DNA of 33,451 bases. Origin: Parasutterella muris. GTDB lineage: Bacteria > Pseudomonadota > Gammaproteobacteria > Burkholderiales > Burkholderiaceae_F. The position numbers and the translations under genes are program-made. This document shows positions 27,227 through 33,451 of this stretch, piece by piece. Every line of letters begins with the position of its first letter. The stretch's first letter is position 1. The notes below the pieces were generated by a model. The model searched no databases. It saw only the letters and a program-made list of their open reading frames with translations, and was not told where the DNA came from. The stretch spans positions 1 through 33,451 of the forward strand of contig NZ_WSRP01000030.1 of NCBI RefSeq assembly GCF_009767915.1. The letters are read 5' to 3'.

Positions 27227-28153
27227 TCAGTCTGTTGTTGAGAACGTTAGATTTGGATTGGACTGCCATTTTTCCACGATGAAATGACAGAGCGCGATTG
27301 TGACCGCTGAAGCTTCCTTCTTGGTCGGAAGAAGCAGGCTCACGGGAGAAGAAGACGGTTCCCACTCGGGCAGTACATGAATGAGCAGTCCTCTTCTGAC
27401 GAGATCAAGCGTGTCATAGCGGAAGGCGTGTACGGAGATTCCCGCGCCGCAAAGAGCAGCTGTCCTTGCGGCGGTATGGTCCTTCAGCTTCAGTCTTGGG
27501 CGGTATGGAATGATCGCTCGTTCATTACCCTTTAGAAGAACCAGAGGAGAGCCGCCGCAGAGGTCGTTGCCTCCGAGAAGTTCATGTCGTTCCAGATCTT
27601 TCGGACTTTTGGGATAGCCGTATTTGGAGAGATAGCTGACTGAGGCGACCATCATCCTTCTCATGTCTCCTAGTTTGAGGATTCGGGCGTTCGAGCAGGG
27701 ATAAAGGCCGTGGTTGATGCGGACATCGCACTCGGGCGGAATGATGTGCATCGGCCCAAGCGTCAGCGTCAGATCCAGAGAGACTTCCGGGTTGATTCTT
27801 CGAAATTGGGTGAGCCACGGAATCAGAAGTCCGTTTCCGATCGCGCAGGGGGCGGAGACCCGAATCGTTCCCCTTAGACGGGGACTCTCCTCATCCGGAG
27901 CGGCTGAGAGCTTTTGAAACCGGGAAAGCAGAGCGGAGGTTTTCTCAAGAAGCGAGATGCCGGAAGGCGATAAAACCGTTCCGACCGAGCTTCGAACAAA
28001 AAGCTTTGTGCCGAGCATGCTCTCAAGCGCGGCAATGCGTCTTGAGACCGTTGCTTTTGAAATTTGAAGTTCTTCCGCCGCCTTTCGGTAACCGCCTAAA
28101 ACCGCGGTGCGCTCGAAGGTTTCAAGAAGTTCGGCTTTATCTAAGAATCTCAT
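27227..28153 (-). CDS. LysR-type transcriptional regulator
   Basis: This 308-residue protein has a standard LysR helix-turn-helix (AVLGGYRKAAEELQISKATVSRRIAALESMLG). The periplasmic-binding-protein-like effector domain includes GTIRVSAPCAIGNGLLIPWL and CDVRINHG. It is read away from the DcuC-like carrier gene, and 102 bases separate the two starts. That divergent layout is typical of LysR proteins that control the facing operon. An inverted repeat in the shared region (28166-28188) is a candidate binding site. Confidence 0.92.
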   Translation of the reverse strand: MRFLDKAELLETFERTAVLGGYRKAAEELQISKATVSRRIAALESMLGTKLFVRSSVGTVLSPSGISLLEKTSALLSRFQKLSAAPDEESPRLRGTIRVSAPCAIGNGLLIPWLTQFRRINPEVSLDLTLTLGPMHIIPPECDVRINHGLYPCSNARILKLGDMRRMMVASVSYLSKYGYPKSPKDLERHELLGGNDLCGGSPLVLLKGNERAIIPYRPRLKLKDHTAARTAALCGAGISVHAFRYDTLDLVRRGLLIHVLPEWEPSSSPVSLLLPTKKEASAVTIALCHFIVEKWQSNPNLTFSTTD

Positions 28154-28165
28154 GGTGTTTCGTTA

Positions 28166-28188
28166 TAAACAAAACAATGTCCTGTTTA
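28166..28188. promoter_or_regulatory. inverted repeat in divergent promoter, candidate LysR site
   Basis: TAAACA at 28166-28171 and TGTTTA at 28183-28188 form a perfect 6-base inverted repeat with an 11-base spacer. LysR regulators commonly bind dyads of this kind in the shared intergenic region, near their own promoter. It lies 12 bases before the lysR start, so it could serve autoregulation. The facing operon has a ribosome site AAGGAG just before 28256. Confidence 0.45.
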
Positions 28189-28255
28189 AATATCTTACCG
28201 TAACGATGGTTGAGGATGAGAATAAAACTATAAAAATCACCTCAAGGAGAAATCT

Positions 28256-29524
28256 ATGACCTGGACTTGCTGGGCTGCGGTAGTCATTGTTATTTTGACT
28301 GTAGCGGCACTTGTTAAACGGTATGAGACACGGCTGGTACTGATTGCGGCCGGTCTGCTGATGACTTGTTTGGCGCTGGAGCCGATGCAGGCACTTAACG
28401 CCTTTGCCAAATCGATGACCAACGGCGGTCTCATTATGGCAATCTGTTCGGCGATGGGTTTTGCTTATGTTGTTCAGATGACCAAATGCGATGTGCATTT
28501 GGTGAAACTTCTGGCGGCTCCTCTGAGTAAGCTCGGCTGGTTTTTGATTCCCTGCACGACTGCGATCACATACTTTATTTGTATCGCGATTCCGTCAGCC
28601 GCGGGCTGCGCGGCCGCGGTCGGTCCGACCATGATTCCGCTTCTGCGCAAAGCGGGCGTCAGTCCTCAGGGAACCGCCGCAGCAATTCTCGGCGGAACAT
28701 TCGGATCCATGCTGTCTCCGGGCTTATCTCATAACGCCTATGTCGCCAAAATGGCCAATCTTGACGTTCTTCAGACGATTGCCGTGCACATGAACTACAC
28801 ATTGATTTGCGGTGCTATTGCGGCGGTCGGCATCACGGTTATGTGTCTGCTGCTTGGCGACTACAAACCCGGTTCCGGAAGTCAGGTTGAAACAGAAATC
28901 GCCCAGGGCGACGTGGTCAGCGTCAATCCTCTTAAGGCTCTTGCGCCGATCGTCCCGGTTGTCATTCTGGTTGTCGGCAATATGTGGGTTCCGCTCATCA
29001 AGATGGGCGTTGCGCAGGCCATGCTGGTCGGTGTTCTTTATACGCTTTTGGTTTCTCTTGCCGATCCCCAGCAACTCTCCAAACGATTTTTCGCGGGCAT
29101 GGGCAACGGCTACGGCGAAGTGCTCGGCATCATTATCGCTGCGGGTGTTTTTGCTGCCGGCCTTAAGTCCTCCGGTCTTATTTCCGTCTTTATCGATATG
29201 CTCCGCGAGTCCAACGAAATCGCGCGCTGGGGCGGCTCTATCGGCCCGTTCGTCATGGGCGTGATTATGGGTTCCGGAGACGCGGCGGCGTTCGCTTTCA
29301 ATGAGGCTGTCACGCCGCATGCGGAAAGCTTCGGCATGCAGATCCCGACACTCGGAACAATGGCTGCGTTAGCCGGCGCGCTCGGCCGCACGATGAGCCC
29401 GATCTCCGGTGTTGCGATCGTGATCTGCGGTCTGACCGGCGTTACTAATCCGATTGAACTGAGTAAACGTCTTGCGCTTCCGATGGTGGTTTCGGTCATC
29501 TTTGTTGCGCTGGCAATGGTTTAA
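28256..29524 (+). CDS. DcuC-like carrier of the C4-dicarboxylate/ion transporter group
   Basis: This 422-residue inner-membrane protein has about ten to twelve helices and no signal peptide. Its overall pattern resembles DcuC, the anaerobic C4-dicarboxylate carrier. Family-like segments include IAIPSAAGCAAAVGPTMIPLL, ILGGTFGSMLSPGLSHNAY, AAGVFAAGLKSSGL, VIMGSGDAAAFAFNEAV and ALGRTMSPISGVAIVICGL, the last closely resembling NLGRTLSPVSGVVVAVAGM of DcuC. It is shorter than E. coli DcuC (461). A hydrolase gene follows after 17 bases, so the true substrate may be the hydrolase's substrate rather than a simple dicarboxylate. Confidence 0.82.
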   Translation: MTWTCWAAVVIVILTVAALVKRYETRLVLIAAGLLMTCLALEPMQALNAFAKSMTNGGLIMAICSAMGFAYVVQMTKCDVHLVKLLAAPLSKLGWFLIPCTTAITYFICIAIPSAAGCAAAVGPTMIPLLRKAGVSPQGTAAAILGGTFGSMLSPGLSHNAYVAKMANLDVLQTIAVHMNYTLICGAIAAVGITVMCLLLGDYKPGSGSQVETEIAQGDVVSVNPLKALAPIVPVVILVVGNMWVPLIKMGVAQAMLVGVLYTLLVSLADPQQLSKRFFAGMGNGYGEVLGIIIAAGVFAAGLKSSGLISVFIDMLRESNEIARWGGSIGPFVMGVIMGSGDAAAFAFNEAVTPHAESFGMQIPTLGTMAALAGALGRTMSPISGVAIVICGLTGVTNPIELSKRLALPMVVSVIFVALAMV

Positions 29525-29541
29525 CAAGTAAGGAGCAGAAC

Positions 29542-30810
29542 ATGAACTATGTTGAGAAAGCGGTTTGTCTGAGAAGGGCGCTTCATAAGATCCCGGAGCT
29601 CGGATGGGGCGAATTCTGCACGACGGCAAAGATCATTGAGAATCTTGAGCCTCTTGGCTGGAAGCTTTATGTCGGCAGACAGCAGATTTCTGAAGAAGCG
29701 GTAATGGGCCGCTCTGAGGAATTCGTGCAGAAGAGTATTGAAAGAGCGCTTTCCGAAGGCGTAGACAAGGCGCTGATTGAGCGGATGGAAGGTTATACCG
29801 GCTGCGTCGCGGAATTTGATACCGGAAGACCGGGCCCGGTAACCGCGCTTCGTTTTGATATTGACTGCGTGGGAGTTGAAGAAACCGACAGAAAAGATCA
29901 TCTGCCGAATTTGGAAGGCTTCAGGTCTCAGCACGAAGGCGCGATGCATTCCTGCGGACATGACGGACACACTGCGGTCGGACTCTCTGTTGCGCAGTGG
30001 ATCATGGACCATAAGGACGAATTAAACGGCCGGATTAAACTGATTTTCCAGCCGGCCGAAGAGGGCGTACGAGGCGGCGCCGCTCAGGCCGCATCCGGTC
30101 TGCTTGACGATGTGAACTATCTGCTTGGTGCGCATTTAGCTATGATGTGCAAGACAGGAGAAGTCTGCATCTATCCGGGCGGAGTTCTCTGCACGACAAA
30201 GCTCGATGTTCGTCTTAAAGGCAAGCCCGCTCATCCAACCATGAGTCCTCAGCTTGGCCGCAACGCGCTGGCATGCGCCTGCACCATTGTTTCCGAACTT
30301 TTAGGCATGGCGCGTCACGGCAACGGTTTAGGATGCATTAACGTGGGACTCATGCAGGCGGGTGAATGTCGAAATGTGATTCCGGTACATGCTTCCATTC
30401 AGCTGGAAGTCAGAGGCGAAACCGCAGAGATCAACGATTTCATGGTTGATCAGGCGAACCGCATTGTTAAGGGAACCGCGCTTGCTTATGACGTTGAATA
30501 CGAGGTTGAGAAAGTCGGCGAGGCAGGGGAGCTGCTCAATGATCCGGAACTTGCGGATCTCGTCAAAGAGGTTTCCGAAAAGGTGCCGAGCTGCCGCAAA
30601 GTGATTGATCACAAAAAACTCGGCTGTTCGGAGGACTTTACGATGCTTGCCGCACGTGTCAGAGCGGTTGGCGGAAAGACGGAGTTCTTTGTTATCGGAG
30701 CGGACCGCACGGCAGCGCATCATCAGCGTGAGTTTGATTTTGATGAAAAGGGACTGGAAACCGCGTTTGATATCTTCACCGGATGTCTGCGTCGTCTTAA
30801 CGGCAAATAA
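29542..30810 (+). CDS. abgA: M20-family amidohydrolase, AbgA-like
   Basis: This 422-residue metal-dependent hydrolase resembles AbgA, a subunit of p-aminobenzoyl-glutamate hydrolase, along its whole length. Ligand residues are visible: C138, H140 and H143 in SCGHDGHT, E173-E174 in FQPAEEG, H198 in GAHLAM and H393-H394 in AAHHQREFDFDE. The N-terminus also has the AbgA pattern (ELGWGEFCTTAKI, then a GR...EE..MG segment). The E. coli system has AbgA, AbgB and the carrier AbgT; no AbgB or AbgT is seen here. It could cleave another N-acyl amino acid. A strong ribosome site (AAGGAG) precedes it, 17 bases after the carrier gene. Confidence 0.85.
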   Translation: MNYVEKAVCLRRALHKIPELGWGEFCTTAKIIENLEPLGWKLYVGRQQISEEAVMGRSEEFVQKSIERALSEGVDKALIERMEGYTGCVAEFDTGRPGPVTALRFDIDCVGVEETDRKDHLPNLEGFRSQHEGAMHSCGHDGHTAVGLSVAQWIMDHKDELNGRIKLIFQPAEEGVRGGAAQAASGLLDDVNYLLGAHLAMMCKTGEVCIYPGGVLCTTKLDVRLKGKPAHPTMSPQLGRNALACACTIVSELLGMARHGNGLGCINVGLMQAGECRNVIPVHASIQLEVRGETAEINDFMVDQANRIVKGTALAYDVEYEVEKVGEAGELLNDPELADLVKEVSEKVPSCRKVIDHKKLGCSEDFTMLAARVRAVGGKTEFFVIGADRTAAHHQREFDFDEKGLETAFDIFTGCLRRLNGK

Positions 30811-30832
30811 TTAAGCGATTCTCATCGCAAAG

Positions 30833-30857
30833 AGGTGTCCCTAAGGACACCTTTTTT
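30833..30857 (+). terminator. intrinsic terminator of the carrier-amidohydrolase operon
   Basis: AGGTGTCC (30833-30840) and GGACACCT (30845-30852) form a perfect stem with a CTAA loop, followed by Ts to 30857. It lies 22 bases after the amidohydrolase stop. Confidence 0.92.
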
Positions 30858-30863
30858 ATGGCG

Positions 30864-30958
30864 AAAAAAAAGCGGCCCAGAGACTGAGCCGCTTCAAAAA
30901 TTTCACCCCATTTTTCAAGGTTAGACCTTGGAGATATCGACAGAAGAACTATCAACGT
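30864..30958 (-). ncRNA. candidate Fur-regulated small RNA, copy A
   Basis: The predicted transcript of about 95 nt starts near 30958 and ends in the U-tract at 30871-30864. The terminator is an 11-base-pair hairpin (30870-30894) with a three-base loop, one U-G pair and eight Us. The 5' part carries TTGATAGTT (30955-30947) and TCGATATCTCC (30940-30930). A short hairpin CAAGGT-CTA-ACCTTG follows, leaving the CTCC anti-Shine-Dalgarno-like bases at its edge. AAATGGGGTGAAATTT (30913-30898) lies just before the terminator. The same blocks occur in copy B, whereas the loops between differ. No conserved reading frame is shared. This matches RyhB/PrrF/NrrF-type sRNAs in layout but not in obvious sequence. 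Confidence 0.68.
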
Positions 30959-30964
30959 GATGAC

Positions 30965-30997
30965 ACTGTAACATAAATGAAAATGATTATCAATAAC
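30965..30997 (-). promoter_or_regulatory. promoter with Fur-box-like operator, copy A
   Basis: On the reverse strand the -35 TTGATA (30993-30988) and -10 TACAGT (30970-30965) are separated by exactly 17 bases, with an extended -10 TG just upstream. A 19-mer at 30979-30997 (plus strand GAAAATGATTATCAATAAC) matches the classic Fur consensus GATAATGATAATCATTATC in 15 of 19 places by my count. It covers the -35 and spacer, the right place for Fur repression. Confidence 0.65.
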
Positions 30998-31020
30998 TAT
31001 AAACATAAAAATGCAAACTA

Positions 31021-31112
31021 AAAAAAACGGCCGATTTTATCGGCCGTTTGAAATTTCACCCCATTTGCTCTATGAACTATGTCCAAGGAGACATCGATAA
31101 GTAACTATCAAT
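31021..31112 (-). ncRNA. candidate Fur-regulated small RNA, copy B
   Basis: The predicted transcript of about 92 nt starts near 31112 and ends in the U-tract at 31027-31021. The terminator (31025-31049) is a perfect 11-base-pair stem with a three-base loop. Shared blocks with copy A are TTGATAGTT (31111-31103), TCGATGTCTCC (31097-31087) and AAATGGGGTGAAATTT (31066-31051). Here ATGTC-TCCTTG-GACAT can form a hairpin that puts TCCTTG in the loop. The spacing of the blocks is nearly the same in both copies although the rest has diverged. That points to selection on an RNA, not on a protein. Confidence 0.68.
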
Positions 31113-31118
31113 ATGTGC

Positions 31119-31151
31119 ACTTTAACATAAACAATAATGATTCTCAATATC
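31119..31151 (-). promoter_or_regulatory. promoter with Fur-box-like operator, copy B
   Basis: On the reverse strand the -35 TTGAGA (31147-31142), a 17-base spacer and the extended -10 TGTTAAAGT (-10 at 31124-31119) are seen. A 19-mer at 31133-31151 (plus strand AATAATGATTCTCAATATC) matches the Fur consensus in 15 of 19 places by my count and overlaps the -35 and spacer. The segment TTTATGTTA is common to the promoters of both copies. Confidence 0.65.
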
Positions 31152-31251
31152 AGATATAGATTTTACATTTTGTTTCATGAAGCGAGCTCTGTGCGGCGAG
31201 GTATTTAAAGCCGGACCGATGATGCTGAACGGTTATCAGGCGTTTTGAAAC

Positions 31252-31277
31252 AAAAGAAAACGGGCCGATAAGGCCCG
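31252..31277 (-). terminator. intrinsic terminator of metNI
   Basis: Reverse-strand stem CGGGCC/GGCCCG (31277-31261) with a five-base loop is followed by TTTTCTTTT (31260-31252). It lies 17 bases after the metI stop and separates metNI from the small-RNA promoters downstream. Confidence 0.8.
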
Positions 31278-31294
31278 CCTTAATGACTTCCGGG

Positions 31295-31948
31295 TTAGCG
31301 GTGCGACGCTCTTCTCACTGCCCAATCGCCAAAGCTCTGAAGACTCTGTACGAAAACAATGAGGATGATGACAACCGCGGCCATGACTTCAGGCATGAAG
31401 CGCTGATAACCGTAGCGGATGCCCATATCGCCGAGTCCGCCTCCGCCGACGGCGCCGGCCATAGCGGAGCTTCCGACCAGAGCAACAAACGCGATCGTCA
31501 GGCCGGCGAGAATGCCGGGCATCGCTTCGGGAAGCAGTACCTTAGTGATGATTTGGACGTTGGTCGCGCCCATGGACTGAGCCGCTTCAACCAGGCCCTT
31601 ATCGACTTCACGCAGGCTTGTTTCTACCAAACGAGCGATCAACGGAGCGGCCGCTATAGTCAGCGGAACGATCGCCGCGACGGTGCCGATGGAGGAGCCG
31701 ACGATCAAACGGGTAAACGGGATAATCGCGACAAGAAGAATGATGAACGGTGTTGAGCGAATCGCGTTAACGATCGTGCCGATCACTCGATTCATGAAAG
31801 GTTTCGGCATGATGCCTTTCGGAGAAGTCACAAAAAGGAAGACCCCGAGCGGGATACCGATGACTGCGCCGAGTCCGCCGCTGATACCGACCATCAGAAG
31901 GGTTTCTAAAAAGGATTCCCAGAGAAGATTGATGATATTAGATGACAT
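31295..31948 (-). CDS. metI: MetI, methionine ABC transporter permease
   Basis: This 217-residue inner-membrane permease of the D/L-methionine importer has about five helices. The EAA loop that contacts the ATPase is visible as EAAQSMGATNVQIITKVLLPEAMPGI. The N-terminal GLGAVIGIPLGVFLF and the C-terminal VGGGGLGDMGIRYGYQRF are typical of the family. Its start overlaps the metN end by 11 bases. The binding protein gene metQ, which usually follows, is not present. Confidence 0.95.
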   Translation of the reverse strand: MSSNIINLLWESFLETLLMVGISGGLGAVIGIPLGVFLFVTSPKGIMPKPFMNRVIGTIVNAIRSTPFIILLVAIIPFTRLIVGSSIGTVAAIVPLTIAAAPLIARLVETSLREVDKGLVEAAQSMGATNVQIITKVLLPEAMPGILAGLTIAFVALVGSSAMAGAVGGGGLGDMGIRYGYQRFMPEVMAAVVIILIVFVQSLQSFGDWAVRRASHR

Positions 31949-32996
31949 TGGTCAGTTCCTCCACGCGTACACCCTTGGATGCAATGTAGTCGACGGCTTG
32001 TTTGAAGTTTTCCGGAGTGCCTTCTATGACAAGCGTCAAGGTACCGTAACTTTCATTTTGAATCTCGTCGATCTGCCCGAGGAGGATGTTGAAATCGAGG
32101 TTAAACAGGCTGCAGGCCTTTGAAAGAACAGGGTCGGTAGTCGAATTGCCGACGAAGGTCAGACGCATGAGATGCAGTTTGCGGCCGTCGGGGCGTTCCG
32201 TCTGAAGCAGCTTTTTCACTCTTGCGATCATCGGCTGCGGGAGCGATCGCGCGGCAAGCGCGCTGCCGAGCATCGCCTGAGTGACTTCGCTCTTGGGGTC
32301 GCGGAAGACGTCGATGACGTCGCCTTCTTCAACCACCACACCCTTATTCATGACAACGACGCGATTGCAGATTTGCTTCACCACGTCCATTTCGTGCGTA
32401 ATCATGACGATGGTAAGGCCGAGTTCCTTATTAATTTTTTTCAAAAGCTGAAGAGTGGCCTGTGTGGTTTCCGGGTCCAACGCGGAAGTTGCTTCGTCGC
32501 TTAGGAGAATCTTCGGGTCGGAGGAAAGGGCGCGCGCAATGCCGACGCGTTGTTTTTGCCCGCCGGAGAGCTGAGACGGATATTTATTCGCGTGTTCTGT
32601 CAGGCCCACCAGTTCAAGCAGGGGCATGACCTTTTCGCGGGTTTTATCTTTCGGCGTATTCACGAGTTCGAGTGGCAGCGCGACGTTGTCGTAGACCGTG
32701 CGGGAGGACAGCAGGTTGAAGTGCTGAAAGATCATGCCTATTTGTCTGCGTTCGGCTCTGAGTTCCGCGTCAGACATCTGAGTGAGGTCTTTGCCGTCAA
32801 CGATGACTTTGCCCTGAGTCGGGCGGTTCAGAAGGTTGATGCAGCGGACAAGCGTGCTTTTGCCGGCACCGCTTCGGCCGATAATTCCGAAAATGTCGCC
32901 AGGCCGGATATGGACGTTTACGTCTTTACAGGCGTAAAACGTGCCTTTTCCATCGCTGGTTTTATATTCCTGCGTGATGTGCTGTAAATCAATCAT
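31938..32996 (-). CDS. metN: MetN, methionine ABC transporter ATP-binding protein
   Basis: This 352-residue ATPase of the methionine importer starts at ATG 32996-32994, giving MIDLQHITQEYKTSDGKGTFY. Extending to 33125 would add 43 residues unlike MetN. Walker A is GRSGAGKS (40-47), followed by the Q-loop segment IGMIFQHFNLL, the signature LSGGQKQRVGIARAL and Walker B ILLSDEATSALD. The last 75 or so residues form the NIL/ACT-like domain that binds methionine and inhibits transport when the cell is replete. Typical length is about 343. Confidence 0.95.
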   Translation of the reverse strand: MIDLQHITQEYKTSDGKGTFYACKDVNVHIRPGDIFGIIGRSGAGKSTLVRCINLLNRPTQGKVIVDGKDLTQMSDAELRAERRQIGMIFQHFNLLSSRTVYDNVALPLELVNTPKDKTREKVMPLLELVGLTEHANKYPSQLSGGQKQRVGIARALSSDPKILLSDEATSALDPETTQATLQLLKKINKELGLTIVMITHEMDVVKQICNRVVVMNKGVVVEEGDVIDVFRDPKSEVTQAMLGSALAARSLPQPMIARVKKLLQTERPDGRKLHLMRLTFVGNSTTDPVLSKACSLFNLDFNILLGQIDEIQNESYGTLTLVIEGTPENFKQAVDYIASKGVRVEELTNVI

Positions 32997-33015
32997 TTTG
33001 TTTCGTTCCCATGAG

Positions 33016-33054
33016 CGAGGTGCTGAGCCTCGAGGTCCCGCCCTGCGGCAGGAC
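33016..33054. repeat. paired hairpins upstream of metN, REP-like
   Basis: Two stem-loops sit together: GAGG-TGCTGAG-CCTC at 33017-33031, and GTCC-C-GCC-CTGC-GGC-A-GGAC at 33035-33054, the second with one C/A mismatch. They are GC-rich and lie in the 5' leader of metN. They may be a REP/BIME-type dispersed repeat or a leader RNA structure. Only one occurrence is seen in this window. Confidence 0.4.
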
Positions 33055-33128
33055 AAATCATTTCTATGCGGACTCGGAAGAGTCAAAGGGACATAATGTG
33101 TTGTCTCCAAGCAAAAATTATCCATGAT

Positions 33129-33157
33129 TTTTTAGATATAAACAGGAACTTTCTCAA
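33129..33157 (-). promoter_or_regulatory. possible promoter of metNI
   Basis: Reverse strand TTGAGA (33157-33152) and TAAAAA (33134-33129) are separated by 17 bases, about 130 bases before the metN start. No S-box or MetR-type site was recognised. Both elements are imperfect. Confidence 0.3.
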
Positions 33158-33259
33158 GAAAATTAAGTCGTAAAAACGATGGAAATTGTTGTGCAGGAGC
33201 GTTTATATGTGATTGTTCTGTGATTTCTGGTTATTTTCGGTATTGACAGCGTCTATCGG

Positions 33260-33314
33260 CTGTACGTCAATAAAATTTCCTTTGGAATTGCTATACGTCA
33301 ATCTATACGTCAAT
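33260..33314. repeat. three 12-base direct repeats (iteron-like)
   Basis: CTATACGTCAAT occurs twice back to back at 33291-33302 and 33303-33314, and once with one change (CTGTACGTCAAT) at 33260-33271. The first and last copies are followed by similar sequence (AAAATTTCC and AAAAATTCC, then TTTGG or ATTGG). The remaining bases from 33126 to 33451 show no gene and are AT-rich. A TTGACA at 33243-33248 could be the -35 of a rightward promoter, but a good -10 is lacking. Confidence 0.7.
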
Positions 33315-33451
33315 AAAAATTCCATTGGGAGCCGTTAATTGTCAGCAGGGAAAAACCGCAAAGGCCTCGTACTTCTGAAAAATTGCAGAACTAGAGAACT
33401 AAAAATTTAAAAATCACAAAAAATCCATTTATTTCAGTGGAATAAAAGGAT

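Noticed and set aside
30797-31006. Reverse-strand 69-codon open frame across sRNA copy A
   Set aside because: It crosses the sRNA promoter and both terminators, and copy B has no matching frame.
30864-31049. Reading the two hairpins as simple spare terminators for metNI
   Set aside because: metNI already has its own terminator at 31252-31277. Each hairpin has its own promoter and Fur-like site at a fixed distance upstream.
32997-33125. N-terminal extension of MetN by 43 residues
   Set aside because: It runs through the REP-like hairpins and is unlike MetN; the ATG at 32996 gives the family start.
32997-33160. SAM riboswitch in the metN leader
   Set aside because: None of the conserved SAM-riboswitch core elements that I know could be recognised; only simple hairpins are seen.
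33260-33314. CRISPR array
   Set aside because: The repeats are only 12 bases, two abut with no spacer, and no cas genes are present.

Overview
The window reads as chromosomal DNA of a gut-type betaproteobacterium, most likely Burkholderiales of the Sutterellaceae/Parasutterella kind. This is inferred from the murA-hisG-hisD-hisB-hisH-hisA-hisF-hisI-hisE-hinT-tatABC order, the short form of HisG, the bifunctional MnmC, and nearby genes for anaerobic-type dicarboxylate transport. No 16S rRNA or species marker is present, so the placement is an inference.

Layout. Bases 1-1058 hold the 3' end of a transposase (IS4/IS1634-like) and a decayed reverse-strand reading frame in AT-rich DNA. Bases 1059-8843 are a four-gene cellulose operon, bcsA-bcsB-bcsZ-bcsG, closed by a strong terminator. 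It encodes the synthase, its periplasmic partner, a family-8 glucanase and a cellulose phosphoethanolamine transferase, but no bcsC, bcsQ, bcsE or bcsF. Bases 9041-18029 are a tightly packed housekeeping run: murA, eight histidine genes (hisC is missing), a HIT-family hydrolase and tatABC, ending in a hairpin terminator. Bases 18081-24538 hold a small protein-kinase-fold protein, ettA, mnmC, rarD, a small membrane-anchored hypothetical protein and uppP. On the reverse strand follow trmB with two overlapping crcB (fluoride channel) genes, and a tRNA-Gly(CCC). Bases 26320-30810 are a catabolic or transport divergon: two tandem LysR regulators face a DcuC-like carrier and an AbgA-like M20 amidohydrolase. 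The right end carries the reverse-strand metNI methionine importer, without metQ.

The most interesting object lies between the amidohydrolase terminator and metI (about 30864-31151). It is two tandem, diverged copies of a module on the reverse strand. Each copy has a sigma70-type promoter (TTGA-A box, exact 17-base spacer, extended -10), a Fur-box-like 19-mer overlapping the -35 and spacer, a roughly 90-95 nt transcribed region with no conserved reading frame, and a strong intrinsic terminator. The two copies share short identical blocks, including 16 bases just before the terminator. This is the architecture of Fur-repressed iron-sparing small RNAs (RyhB, the tandem PrrF1/PrrF2 of Pseudomonas, NrrF of Neisseria), so the pair is proposed as a tandem iron-responsive sRNA locus.

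Other unusual points are an Asn in place of the expected catalytic-base Asp in BcsZ, a degenerate second c-di-GMP motif in the BcsA PilZ domain, asymmetric pore residues in the paired CrcB proteins, and three 12-base direct repeats at the right edge.
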